Assembly: GCF_002723455.1 (NCBI RefSeq)
Contig: NZ_PDUS01000002.1
Location: forward strand, 149,095 to 213,094
Direction: 5' to 3'
From: Pseudoalteromonas sp. 3D05
GTDB taxonomy: Bacteria > Pseudomonadota > Gammaproteobacteria > Enterobacterales > Alteromonadaceae
Length of the DNA stretch: 64,000 nt
The notes under the pieces are model-generated. The model ran no database searches and was not told the DNA's origin. It saw only the letters and a list, made by a program, of their open reading frames with translations. This document shows, in pieces, positions 18,754 through 27,768 of this stretch. Position numbers and translations under genes: made by a program. The stretch's first letter is position 1. Every line of letters begins with the position of its first letter.

Positions 18754-20573
18754 TATTGTGCACTTTCGACTTTCTGAGTATTAAACGACATTAGAATCGG
18801 ATACTTTAAATAGGCTTGATCGTAAAATGGAGTGCGTTGATATAACCAATCAAGACGCGCCTGAGCATCATTAGCAAACGCATCGTCTTCTCTAATTTTC
18901 TTATCAAATTCAAGCGCTAATGCAGGTTTGTCTTTTAACATTTTTCTAGCGTACGGGGCTAGTGCATAGTTTTCCATATACTCAGTTCGCTGGAATATGG
19001 TATTGAATTCACCCCACGCGAAAAAAGAGTCTGGCGCTTCAGGATGAAGTAAATGAGTTGCAAGCTCACCCAGAGATTGCGTTGTTTCAACTTTAGACCA
19101 ACCGGTCATTAATTGATTATCTAGGTTAAGATATTCAAATTCAGCCGTCACTCTAAACCGTCCTTCAAATGGCGCATTATCAAATTTGTGGTGCTTTACT
19201 TTGGCAACATATAAATCAGTCACGGCTTCACTCTGAGCTACTGTATCAACTTCAACACCATGCAACTTCAGCTTTTCGATAATATGCGGATATGCCGGGG
19301 GTATATAAAATACAGCTGGAACCTTTACTGTTTTCTCAACGTCTTTTTGCCAAAATATTGGTAATGCATCGTAATATTGTTTTTCACCAATGTATTTAAC
19401 TTCAGCTTGACCACTAAGCGCACTTTTATTCTTAGTGTACTTTATGCCTTTAAACTTTAACGTATCTGGCTCTTTTGCATAAGCACGTTTCACGATAAGT
19501 TGAGTTGGGAGAAATGCGCGTTCCTTATTCACAGCTTCAGAGAGTTGCTGGCTATGCTTTGATAAAGCGGTTATAGCTCCATCTAAAAACACATACGTAC
19601 CTAAAACACGTTGCTTGTAAGGTTTTAATGAATGATTTTCAACTAGGATTGTAGGCAAAGAGCGTAAATCTCCCCAACCGTTAGAATAACGTGGCGTCGC
19701 AACCCAACCAGCTAACCCAGTTTTAAATTCACGTTTATCCATAACAAAGACAAGAGGACCTGGTATGTGTCCTTGATTAGCTAATGTTTCATCAATCACT
19801 GGTTTAAAGTAATGGTCGAGTGCTTGTGAAACACTCGGCGATTCACTCGCAAAAACAGGGTTATAGCCATAGGTCACATCATATTGGTAATCTGCACCGT
19901 CGGTAACATGCACATCAACATAAAGGTCTGGAGAATATTGATTTATTATCCTCATTACACCTCGCACTTCAGGTGTATCGAGTTTAGTGTAATCACGGTT
20001 TAGGTTTAAGTTATTTGCATTAGTTCTAAACCCCATTTCAACTGGGCCACGTTGATTAATGCGGTTAAATTGACTTCGGCGTTCATGACCATCTACATTT
20101 AAAATAGGGATAAATAGGATATTTACCTTATTTAAAATGTCACGACGTTTGCCTGTAGCTATGTCCCTGAGCAACATAAATGTTGCATCTTTACCATCGA
20201 TTTCACCAGCATGAATACCCGCTTGAATAAAAATAGTGGGTTTGGAATTGTTATTTAGCTGCTTAGCTGAAAACGAACCATCCTCGCTTGCAACAAGCAT
20301 TTTGATTTCTCGACCAGCATTACTTTTAGCAATAGTTTGAACTTGAAACTGAGTAGGATTAGCAGCAACTAAACGATCAACAAAGGCCATTGTTTGTTCG
20401 TAATTAGGAGAATTAAACCCTTCACTGAGTTCAAAATCTGTTGTTAAAGGACCATCAGTTTGCATTAATTGGATGCTTTTACCTTGCCATGGCAAAAGCG
20501 GTGGAAGATGACTATCTAAGGTAACAGTGGCACTGAGCAATAATAAGCTGGCGATCATAGGATTCTCTAACAT
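18753..20573 (-). CDS. Secreted M14 family zinc carboxypeptidase
   Basis: A 606-residue peptidase with a hydrophobic N-terminus acting as signal peptide. The zinc site HAGEIDGKD (HxxE, about 140) is followed by the third ligand in VDVHVTDG (about 221), and the catalytic Glu is in LVENHSLKP (about 314). An about 270-residue C-terminal region of unrecognised type follows. The start could be ATG 20573 (AAAGG close by) or ATG 20558 (GAGAAT upstream, shorter signal). It should remove C-terminal residues from peptides in the periplasm or outside the cell. It ends in overlap with the YcbL-type gene. Confidence 0.85.
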   Translation of the reverse strand: MLENPMIASLLLLSATVTLDSHLPPLLPWQGKSIQLMQTDGPLTTDFELSEGFNSPNYEQTMAFVDRLVAANPTQFQVQTIAKSNAGREIKMLVASEDGSFSAKQLNNNSKPTIFIQAGIHAGEIDGKDATFMLLRDIATGKRRDILNKVNILFIPILNVDGHERRSQFNRINQRGPVEMGFRTNANNLNLNRDYTKLDTPEVRGVMRIINQYSPDLYVDVHVTDGADYQYDVTYGYNPVFASESPSVSQALDHYFKPVIDETLANQGHIPGPLVFVMDKREFKTGLAGWVATPRYSNGWGDLRSLPTILVENHSLKPYKQRVLGTYVFLDGAITALSKHSQQLSEAVNKERAFLPTQLIVKRAYAKEPDTLKFKGIKYTKNKSALSGQAEVKYIGEKQYYDALPIFWQKDVEKTVKVPAVFYIPPAYPHIIEKLKLHGVEVDTVAQSEAVTDLYVAKVKHHKFDNAPFEGRFRVTAEFEYLNLDNQLMTGWSKVETTQSLGELATHLLHPEAPDSFFAWGEFNTIFQRTEYMENYALAPYARKMLKDKPALALEFDKKIREDDAFANDAQARLDWLYQRTPFYDQAYLKYPILMSFNTQKVESAQ

Positions 20574-20594
20574 TAGCCTTTGTAATAGCGTGAA

Positions 20595-20603
20595 ATTATA
20601 ACA
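20595..20603 (-). promoter_or_regulatory. Extended -10 promoter of the M14 peptidase gene
   Basis: On the minus strand TGTTATAAT carries a perfect -10 with the TG extension; no good -35 is seen at 17 bases, as is common for extended -10 promoters. It would give a leader of about 15 bases before ATG 20573. Confidence 0.5.
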
Positions 20604-20690
20604 AGGAAATTGTACCGGTCGCGTAAAGTGCGGTGATTCAACAAAAAAATGCAGCCAACGACAAAGTTCTATTATCTACACGCATTAAAA

Positions 20691-20711
20691 AAGGCGCTAT
20701 AAAAGCGCCTT
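20691..20711 (-). terminator. Terminator of the fabY-type gene
   Basis: On the minus strand, AAGGCGC, a 7-base loop, GCGCCTT and then TTTT form a standard intrinsic terminator 18 bases past the stop codon. Confidence 0.85.
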
Positions 20712-20728
20712 GCCACTCAAGAATGTGC

Positions 20729-22627
20729 TTAAAACATATCTCGATAAGGATTAGATTTACTGAATGCAATCGCTTTTTCAAAGCCAGGAATTTGCATATC
20801 TTCGTCGGTAATAACAATTTCGTTTTCATCGATCATGCCATCACCAAAGCGGTAGATAAGCTCATACTTCCCTAAATCAGCTTGCTGCTGGTACTCTGCT
20901 TGAGCACTTTGAACAGACTTATTCGCTTTGGCATAATCACTCATAATTTGCTCACCATGACGTTTTGAGAGCATCTGCATAGTGACTGAGGGCGCAATCA
21001 CTGTGGCTGTTGCATTATTTCCGCCAAAGCCTTTGGAGTTTATAAATGCAATATCCATGTCATCACATTTATAATGTTCAGTACGAATATCGAGTCGTTC
21101 AGCGTGCACATCATCAGCAACTTTATCAATTGTGCTGATCCCTGGCATGATATTATGGCTGAATACACCTAAAGCCATAGCCAGTTGGTCACCACTTGCA
21201 GGTGCAATAGTGTGGCCTACATATGCTTTAGGCGCTGCTACCTTCCAATTATCAATAGCGAATGTTTGCGCTAAACGATGGTAAATTAAAGATTCTGTCA
21301 CCCGATTTTGCGGTGTACTTGAACCATGTGCCAAAATAAAACTGCGTTTTTGTACTGACTCTTGTCCTAATATACTTGACGCAAGTGCGACAGATTTGGC
21401 CATCGTAATGTAATTACCCGGGCCAGGCGCAGTAATTGACTTTTTAACACCGTCAGCATTAACAAAAACGTCCGGCACTGCACCCATGATATCAGCGCCA
21501 AGTGATAATGCTAATTCGTCATCCATTAAAATGGCGACTTGAGCACCCTCTCCTATTGTAAAACCGCAGTTTTCACCAAACGGGCGGCTTGTGCGGCGAT
21601 GATCAACAACGTCAGTATTATCTAAGCGCTTTAAACCTTCTTCATTAGCTAATGCACTCATATTACCAAACCCTTCGATTATCTCGGGGGTTAGCGCACA
21701 CTCAGATGAAGCCACAACAGCAACACGCGTGCGCCCTGCTTGAATATCGTTAACGGCAGCACGTAGGTTATATAAAAATGTGGCACACGCACCAGACGTG
21801 GTAAAAGTCGTTCCGACATTTCCTGTGACATATGCATTAATGAAATCTGTCGACATAGTATTTAAGCCCAATGCCAACTGTTTTGTGCTAACTCGTTCAC
21901 CCTGCTGACGAGATCGAATTAAGCCGCCAAAACCTTCATCATTAACTTGTCCTGCAACAGAAGCTGAGTAGGTACCAATTTGATCGGGTTGCACGCTATT
22001 CATAATATGCTGCCAATCAAGCCCTGTTGAACGAATGGCATCAGTAGCTGCAAAGATCGTTGCTTGTAAACCTCGTGGCTGATAACGGCTATTGTACATT
22101 GTCGCAGGATCAAAACCTGTTGGTAGTTGACCCGCAGCCTTTATCGGATTGTCACGTGTACTGTTATGTTTAACTTCTAAATCAGCGGCAATAGTTACTT
22201 TTACTTTTTTACCTTCAAGCTGCTCTACCTGCCAAGATGCAGGAACAGGCTGTGGTAAATCACGTGCGCGAGTTTCAAATACAATTTTTTCATCATTTGA
22301 CACACTGAGGGTCATTTTTTGTTGCCAAGGTGTGGCATCTACATCAAAGTGATTTTTCTCAATTTTTCTGATCAATGTACCTGCGATTATTTGCTCGCCA
22401 AACGTTGACTCAATCTGGTTTTGTTCAATTACTTGCCCATGTTGATCGACTAGTTGCCCTTGTTCTAATTTAACAAGACACATTAAAGTGGCAAGGCCTA
22501 AAAATGTTTCTTGGCGTGCTTTTGCATCTAAACTGTCTAACACGATACGGCGATAACCTTGATGAAATGAGGTGCGGCCTGCGGCATTGATTCCGCCCAT
22601 ACCGACAATAACGGGTAATGCTGTCAT
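20729..22627 (-). CDS. fabY: Beta-ketoacyl-ACP synthase, FabY-type
   Basis: A 632-residue ketoacyl synthase, much longer than FabB/FabF (about 410). The start LPVIVGMGGINAAGRTSFH closely recalls P. aeruginosa FabY, which starts fatty acid synthesis by condensing acetyl-CoA with malonyl-ACP in place of FabH. The thiolase-fold core carries Cys in TTSGACATFLYN (about 277), His in LAHGSSTPQN (about 430) and His in YVGHTIAPASG (about 472), giving the Cys-His-His triad. The first about 200 residues are the extra domain of this type. It is divergent from a GlxA-type regulator. The function is by similarity only. Confidence 0.8.
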   Translation of the reverse strand: MTALPVIVGMGGINAAGRTSFHQGYRRIVLDSLDAKARQETFLGLATLMCLVKLEQGQLVDQHGQVIEQNQIESTFGEQIIAGTLIRKIEKNHFDVDATPWQQKMTLSVSNDEKIVFETRARDLPQPVPASWQVEQLEGKKVKVTIAADLEVKHNSTRDNPIKAAGQLPTGFDPATMYNSRYQPRGLQATIFAATDAIRSTGLDWQHIMNSVQPDQIGTYSASVAGQVNDEGFGGLIRSRQQGERVSTKQLALGLNTMSTDFINAYVTGNVGTTFTTSGACATFLYNLRAAVNDIQAGRTRVAVVASSECALTPEIIEGFGNMSALANEEGLKRLDNTDVVDHRRTSRPFGENCGFTIGEGAQVAILMDDELALSLGADIMGAVPDVFVNADGVKKSITAPGPGNYITMAKSVALASSILGQESVQKRSFILAHGSSTPQNRVTESLIYHRLAQTFAIDNWKVAAPKAYVGHTIAPASGDQLAMALGVFSHNIMPGISTIDKVADDVHAERLDIRTEHYKCDDMDIAFINSKGFGGNNATATVIAPSVTMQMLSKRHGEQIMSDYAKANKSVQSAQAEYQQQADLGKYELIYRFGDGMIDENEIVITDEDMQIPGFEKAIAFSKSNPYRDMF

Positions 22628-22754
22628 ATTTTACCTTGAAGAAAACGTGTTAATGGATATGCCTTCAGTTTAGTTGGATACCCACATTAAAATTGTGCTT
22701 TAATAGCCAAATATCAGGCTTAAAATGCCAAAACAAACTGGTCGGAGCAATTAA

Positions 22755-23765
22755 GTGGACAAAAAAATAACAACCACCCCATTAAAAATTAGTTTATTGG
22801 TTTATCAGCACTTATTAATCACTAGTTTAACACTGCCAATTGAAATGCTTAGAGCGGGTGAGGCATTTGCAAAGAGCCATTTAAATAAAGGTGAATTTCG
22901 ACCATTGGAAATTTACTTGGTAGCAGAAGACCCCCAGCCAATTAAAAATCGCACCGGTTTATCAATCGTACCTGATTGTACTTATGACAAAGCCCCTAAC
23001 AGTGATCTCATTATTGTTCCGGGAATTTGGCGAAACCCACGCCCTGTTGTCAAAAAAAATAATGGTTTAGTAAATTGGCTTGATCAAAGCTGGCAAGACA
23101 GCAGTCAAGTTATCGGGGTTGGTACCGGTAACTGCTTGCTAGCACAGGCAGGATTACTTGATGGTCATCCTGCAACCACTCACTGGCACTATGCTGAGCA
23201 ATTCAAACGAGACTACCCTAAAGTGTTGCTAAAGCCCGATTTCTTCATTACACAGTCTGAGCGCTTATACAGTGTAGCGAGCTTAAATGCGCTTGCAGAT
23301 GTTATTGTTCATATTATAAATCAATATTACGGACAACAGGCTGCACAACACGTGGAGCGTAACTTTTCTCATGAAATTAGGAAGCCTTATGAAGATCAAC
23401 GTTACCTTGAAGGGGCTGTTGATAAACACCCTGATGAATTGATTGCGCAAATACAATTTTGGCTAAAAAATAATTTGGCTGGTGAGCATACATTAGCACA
23501 AGTGGCAGAATTATTTGGTTTGAGTTACCGTACATTTACTCGCCGTTTTCGAAATGCAACAAATCAAAATCCGGTTGAGTATTGGCAGCAATTACGAGTA
23601 CAAACGGCTAAAGAGCTGTTGGCTTCATCTAATCTTACAATCCAAGAAGTTGCTTTAGAGGTTGGTTATAACGATCAAGGGCATTTAACTCGAGTTTTTA
23701 GGAAATATTTATCGCAAACCCCTACTGACTATCGTGCCATAGTAAGACGTAAGTTATTTGGCTAA
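22755..23765 (+). CDS. GlxA family transcriptional regulator (DJ-1/PfpI plus AraC domain)
   Basis: A 336-residue regulator. The N-terminal DJ-1/PfpI-like domain (about 10-190) has GVGTGNCLLAQAGLLDG where the nucleophile elbow lies. The C-terminal AraC domain (about 230-330) has two helix-turn-helix units: LAQVAELFGLSYRTFTRRFR and IQEVALEVGYNDQGHLTRVF. The start codon is GTG 22755, supported by GGAG 7 bases upstream. It is divergent from the FabY-type gene and 17 bases ahead of an alpha/beta hydrolase gene, so lipid-related control is plausible but unproven. Confidence 0.85.
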   Translation: MDKKITTTPLKISLLVYQHLLITSLTLPIEMLRAGEAFAKSHLNKGEFRPLEIYLVAEDPQPIKNRTGLSIVPDCTYDKAPNSDLIIVPGIWRNPRPVVKKNNGLVNWLDQSWQDSSQVIGVGTGNCLLAQAGLLDGHPATTHWHYAEQFKRDYPKVLLKPDFFITQSERLYSVASLNALADVIVHIINQYYGQQAAQHVERNFSHEIRKPYEDQRYLEGAVDKHPDELIAQIQFWLKNNLAGEHTLAQVAELFGLSYRTFTRRFRNATNQNPVEYWQQLRVQTAKELLASSNLTIQEVALEVGYNDQGHLTRVFRKYLSQTPTDYRAIVRRKLFG

Positions 23766-23782
23766 ATAAATTAAGGATACAT

Positions 23783-24553
23783 ATGATAATTCAAGGAACA
23801 GGTAAACCAATTGTTTTACTTCATGGGGTCACTTCGTCTTGTTTCGCTTGGCAAGATGTTATTCCTTATTTAAGTACTGATTATAAAGTATACGCGTTCA
23901 CTGCATTAGGCCACAATGGTGGAAACAAACCCACTGGTAAAATTGAGATTGACGATCTTGTGGATGACATAGAACAATTACTTGATCAGCACAATTTAAC
24001 ATCCCCCTATATTGTTGGTAACTCTATGGGTGGCTGGGTAGCCATTGAACTTGCTAAACGTGGTCGAGCGTGCGGTGTTTGTGCCATATCACCTGCTGGG
24101 GTATGGCAAGTACACGGCAGTGAGCAAAGACATGCACTTAAACAAATTAAATACTTATCTCGGTTATCTGCTCTTTGCCTGCCTTTTGTATCCATTTTGT
24201 CTAAAAGTGCAATATTACGCCATTTATCGTTAAAGAAAGTAGCCGTAAAAGGTGAAAAACTTACACCAAAACAGTTCAAGCAAGCGGTAAAAGATATGTG
24301 TGCATGTAGCGTTAAACACGACTTTCTCACTTCCCAAAAAGCTTTATCTGCAGCAAAACTAGGTTGCCCTATGACATTGCTTTGGCCCGCTCAAGATAAA
24401 TTATTCCCAATTGATACAACGGCTAAGTCAGCGCAAAAAATGTTCCCAACTGCGAAATTTGTCACTTTGCCAAATTTAGGTCATGTTCCCATGATTGATG
24501 ACCCTGAACTAGTAGCTCAAGAAATTATTTCAGCCATGGGAGATTATAAATAG
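23783..24553 (+). CDS. Alpha/beta hydrolase
   Basis: A 256-residue soluble hydrolase. The oxyanion motif is LLHGVTSS (about 12-19), the nucleophile elbow GNSMGG (Ser about 79), the acid Asp in PAQDKLFP (about 213) and the catalytic His in NLGHVPMID (about 237). It follows the GlxA-type regulator by 17 bases and is probably co-transcribed. The substrate is unknown; esterases and thioesterases of this size are common. Confidence 0.82.
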   Translation: MIIQGTGKPIVLLHGVTSSCFAWQDVIPYLSTDYKVYAFTALGHNGGNKPTGKIEIDDLVDDIEQLLDQHNLTSPYIVGNSMGGWVAIELAKRGRACGVCAISPAGVWQVHGSEQRHALKQIKYLSRLSALCLPFVSILSKSAILRHLSLKKVAVKGEKLTPKQFKQAVKDMCACSVKHDFLTSQKALSAAKLGCPMTLLWPAQDKLFPIDTTAKSAQKMFPTAKFVTLPNLGHVPMIDDPELVAQEIISAMGDYK

Positions 24554-24560
24554 ATATACG

Positions 24561-25076
24561 TTATCTTTTCGGCGGCTTCGGTGGTTCAGCGTGTCTGTAA
24601 TATCGCTTGGTATAAATTTTAACATGACGGTGCACGCCTTTACTCAAGCTTTTAAACTGAGCCTCAAGCACATCAACACCATACAAAATACCAACAACGA
24701 GCACAGATAATTTAATAGCAGAACCAGTATGCTCTGTTGCTATCATTACGCCGATAGCAGCAAGTACCCAAATGGTTGCAGCCGAGGTTACGCCAACAAC
24801 AGCGCCATCTTTCGCTAACATAACACCCGCACCTAAAAAGCCAATTCCTGTAATTATTTGCCCAACAACGCGTGAATGATCAATTACATCACCCTGTAAC
24901 ATAAATGCAGATGCAAGAAACAAATAGGTGCCTAAAATAATCAGTACGGAAGTACGTATACCAACAGGCTTACCCCGAAGCTGACGTTCAGCACCAATAA
25001 GAGCACCACAAAAAGCAGCTGTGCCGATTGCAGTCCATGAATAAGGAGTTATATCTACAAGTTCATAAATTGTCAT
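24561..25076 (-). CDS. MgtC/SapB family membrane protein
   Basis: A 171-residue inner-membrane protein with four to five helices. Family signature: AFCGALIGAERQLRGKPVG (about 22-40), then IRTSVL, QIITGIGFLGAGVML (about 72-86) and GVTSAATIW. A basic C-terminal tail (HVKIYTKRYYRH, PKPPKR) follows the membrane part. The start overlaps the GNAT-C39 gene by 14 bases, so it is the third member of an operon with an ATP-grasp ligase and that fusion protein. MgtC homologues sense or modulate Mg2+ and ATP-related stress; why one travels with these enzymes is unknown. Confidence 0.85.
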   Translation of the reverse strand: MTIYELVDITPYSWTAIGTAAFCGALIGAERQLRGKPVGIRTSVLIILGTYLFLASAFMLQGDVIDHSRVVGQIITGIGFLGAGVMLAKDGAVVGVTSAATIWVLAAIGVMIATEHTGSAIKLSVLVVGILYGVDVLEAQFKSLSKGVHRHVKIYTKRYYRHAEPPKPPKR

Positions 25077-26181
25077 TATAGCTAATTGCCAATGCTGTTT
25101 TTAATCTACTTACACCAAATGCTGCCATTTTACTGAAGTCGGCTCTTGAAACTGGAACATGCTGACAATCAATGGCAAATTGTTTCTGTGTTTCGCAATA
25201 CGGGTCATGAACATATAAACAGTGTTCATCGAGATGGGTTACACAGACCCAGTGTGGTGACTTTTTACCATCAAAACGATAAGTACTGATCAAAAGTAAC
25301 ACGGCCATCCCCTGACTAAGCCACAGTTCAATATCAGTAAGCTCAACATCTTGATAGCTAACATCAATATTTTGCTGTGCTATTTGCTGCGAAAATTGAT
25401 TGTGGACAGTGTGCAAAATAGCTTTTTTACTTTCACTTCGTACTCCATCAACGAACAAAGCGTTTTGGGTATTTAACATTACAGATACAGTATATCCGCG
25501 CTTATTAGCAGCTAATGCCAACCCCAATGGGTGGCATCCACCATGCCCAGAGGTCATAAAAATGGTGGTCGCCTCTCGCCATAAATCTAGTTCTAACTGC
25601 TGAGATTGCTGTTGTGTCTGATTAACGCGTGCCATAGCCATTAATAATGCCGCCGGACCACACGTAAATTCAGTGGTTTGCTGATACCAAGGTGTTGGCG
25701 CCAACAACACTTGCGACCGAGTATCTCTAATATTTTTTTGCATTCGCAGTGCATCACTATGATCATCATAGTAATCGCTGTATTGGCCAAATACTCGGTA
25801 ACCTTCACATTCATATAGAGCAATTGCTGCTTTATTATTAACAGCAACTTCTAGGCGCATATATATCCGTCCACGCATAGCTGCACTTTTCTCAAGTTCA
25901 GTTAGAAGATGCTTAGCAACGCCTTTACCTCGGGCACTAGGTTTAACCGCCAGTGAGTACAAACGAGCCAAGCGCGTGCCTTTATGGCACCAAACCAAGC
26001 CATAACCTATTATTTCTTTGTTGTGCTCAACCACCAGCATTATGCCATGCTTTGCTATAATCCAACGTTTTAAGCTTCTCGCACTCAGTCTATCTAAATA
26101 AAAACACTGTTGCTCTATATTAATTAATTCAGCCAAATCACTCTCAATTGCTACTCGCGCTGACATTGAAATATCGGCCAT
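25063..26181 (-). CDS. GNAT acetyltransferase fused to a C39-like peptidase domain
   Basis: A 372-residue two-domain protein. Residues 5-150 are a RimI-type GNAT domain with acetyl-CoA motif LAVKPSARGKGVAKHLL (about 77-93). Residues 160-370 are a papain-like C39 domain with Cys174 in FTCGPAA, His310 in SPHWVCV and Asp326 in VHDPY, in the right order for a catalytic triad. C39 domains usually cut leader peptides at double-glycine sites, but here no ABC transporter is attached. It overlaps the ATP-grasp gene by TAATG and the MgtC gene by 14 bases. Function as a pair is not established; peptide processing or tagging is inference. Confidence 0.85.
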   Translation of the reverse strand: MADISMSARVAIESDLAELINIEQQCFYLDRLSARSLKRWIIAKHGIMLVVEHNKEIIGYGLVWCHKGTRLARLYSLAVKPSARGKGVAKHLLTELEKSAAMRGRIYMRLEVAVNNKAAIALYECEGYRVFGQYSDYYDDHSDALRMQKNIRDTRSQVLLAPTPWYQQTTEFTCGPAALLMAMARVNQTQQQSQQLELDLWREATTIFMTSGHGGCHPLGLALAANKRGYTVSVMLNTQNALFVDGVRSESKKAILHTVHNQFSQQIAQQNIDVSYQDVELTDIELWLSQGMAVLLLISTYRFDGKKSPHWVCVTHLDEHCLYVHDPYCETQKQFAIDCQHVPVSRADFSKMAAFGVSRLKTALAISYNDNL

Positions 26182-27575
26182 TAACCGCGACCTCTTGACT
26201 CTAAGCGTTGTCTAAATTCATCCATAATGATCATATAAAGCTCATCACCGAGGTAAGCATCTTCTACTTTGTGATCAATGCTTGGGTTGTCGTTTACCTC
26301 AAGAACATAAGCACGTCCTTGTTGTTCTTTAACATCAACACCGTAGAGGCCTTTACCCACGGTTTTACAAGCTTTCAATGCAGCATCTAAAACCACTTTA
26401 GGTAATTCAAATGTTGGTAATGTTTCAAAACCACCAGAGAAAAAGCGCTTAGCATCATGATTGTAAATTTGCCAATGATTACGAGCCATTAAGTAACGGC
26501 ATGCATAAATTGCACGTCCATTTAACACGCCTACTCGCCAATCATATTCGGTATACATGTATTCCTGTGCCAAAACTAATGCACTAAATGCAAATAACTC
26601 AGACAATTTGGACTCAAGCTCTAGCCTATTACTTACTTTATAAACACCCTTTGAAAATGATCCTTCAGGCATTTTTAAGACCAACGGATAAGTAAAGTTT
26701 TGCTCAAGTTGTTCAATCGTCTCTTTAGTTTGTTCTGCCACTACAAGAGTTTTCAAGCTCGGTACTTTTTGATAGTTAAAGGCATCATGTAAATATACTT
26801 TGTTACAACAGCGTAAAATTGAATCAGCATCATCCATTACAACTAAACCTAAGGTTTGTGCTTTGGAGGCTAGCCGATAGGTAGGGTGATCTATAGCTGT
26901 TGTTTGACGGATAAATAACGCGTCAAATTGAGCGATGTTGCTAATTTCTTCAAGGCTTAATGCCTGTGCATAAATACCATGTTTTGCGGCTGCTTTTATA
27001 AAGCGGGCAATCGCATCTTTATCACTTGGCGGTACCTTTTCATTATGATCAACCAAGATGGCCATATCCCACCTGTAACGACGTTTAGAACCACTCATTC
27101 GCCATTGAGTTTGGGTAAATTGAGTTAGCTTGTTAACAAATACAGTTTGTTGTTCTGTCGTTAATGATGAGAGCGCTCCCTGATTGAGCTTACCCAATTC
27201 GTTAATGAATAGAATAGGCACAGGAAACAAATTAAATAGTGCTTTTACAGATTTTGCTTGATACTCATCATCCGTTTGACCGAAATATATAACGTCTTTT
27301 ACATTTCTATGTTCAATAGGTGCAGAATGTCCATTGCGCAATGCATTTATCGTTTTTACACTTGGCAATACTTGATGTTTGCGTGCTTCTGCTAGCAAAG
27401 AACAATAATAGCCTTTGCTTAAATATTGGCTCGAATCACACAAGTTGATGATACGTGTTTTGGGTTCGTTATGTTTTGGGTATTCACGTAAATATGTATT
27501 AAAAGAGATGACATTTTCAAATGAGTGAGCTAAAAATTGCTCATTGTTATCAACCACAATTAAGGTTTTAAACAC
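26181..27575 (-). CDS. RimK-like ATP-grasp ligase with RimK-type N-terminal domain
   Basis: A 464-residue protein. The first about 150 residues match the alpha/beta N-terminal domain seen before RimK-like ligases, and the ATP-grasp fold fills about 270-460: KMPEGSFSKGVY (nucleotide-binding Lys), EYMYTEYDWRVGVL (acidic ATP-binding), and GVDVKEQQGRAYVLEVNDNPSID, whose Glu and Asn bind Mg2+. Such enzymes ligate amino acids, often Glu, to a carboxyl terminus. I chose GTG 27575 with AGGA upstream because the sequence then starts MFKTLIVVDN; the ATG at 27623 adds 16 unsupported residues and lies in a hairpin arm. It is the first gene of a three-gene overlapping operon. Confidence 0.85.
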   Translation of the reverse strand: MFKTLIVVDNNEQFLAHSFENVISFNTYLREYPKHNEPKTRIINLCDSSQYLSKGYYCSLLAEARKHQVLPSVKTINALRNGHSAPIEHRNVKDVIYFGQTDDEYQAKSVKALFNLFPVPILFINELGKLNQGALSSLTTEQQTVFVNKLTQFTQTQWRMSGSKRRYRWDMAILVDHNEKVPPSDKDAIARFIKAAAKHGIYAQALSLEEISNIAQFDALFIRQTTAIDHPTYRLASKAQTLGLVVMDDADSILRCCNKVYLHDAFNYQKVPSLKTLVVAEQTKETIEQLEQNFTYPLVLKMPEGSFSKGVYKVSNRLELESKLSELFAFSALVLAQEYMYTEYDWRVGVLNGRAIYACRYLMARNHWQIYNHDAKRFFSGGFETLPTFELPKVVLDAALKACKTVGKGLYGVDVKEQQGRAYVLEVNDNPSIDHKVEDAYLGDELYMIIMDEFRQRLESRGRG

Positions 27576-27620
27576 GACTTTTCCTAAAAGTAAGTCAAAA
27601 TAATAAGTTATAAATAGAAA

Positions 27621-27674
27621 CACCCATCATGTTAAGTTTAGGTTAGATAACACTATCACTTAACAAGATGGGTG
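27621..27674 (-). promoter_or_regulatory. Long imperfect hairpin in the leader of the ATP-grasp operon
   Basis: CACCCATCATGTTAAGT (27621-27637) pairs with 27658-27674, with one mismatch in 17. The loop holds a second small stem, GATA-GTGT-TATC. It ends 46 bases upstream of the ligase GTG and about 95 bases past the Gre-like gene. On the minus strand only a loose T-rich stretch follows. It could be the Gre-like gene's terminator or a leader structure controlling the operon. Confidence 0.5.
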
Positions 27675-27768
27675 CTTTAGCTGTTGCTATTGGCTATTTA
27701 TAAATGGTTTTAAATCAACTGACCAGCAAGATATTTTTCACGTTAGGATAAGTAAAATTAATCGACGA

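Noticed and set aside
25063-26181. A bacteriocin maturation and export locus based on the C39 domain
   Set aside because: The domain is fused to an acetyltransferase, not to an ABC transporter, and no double-glycine leader peptide is visible nearby.
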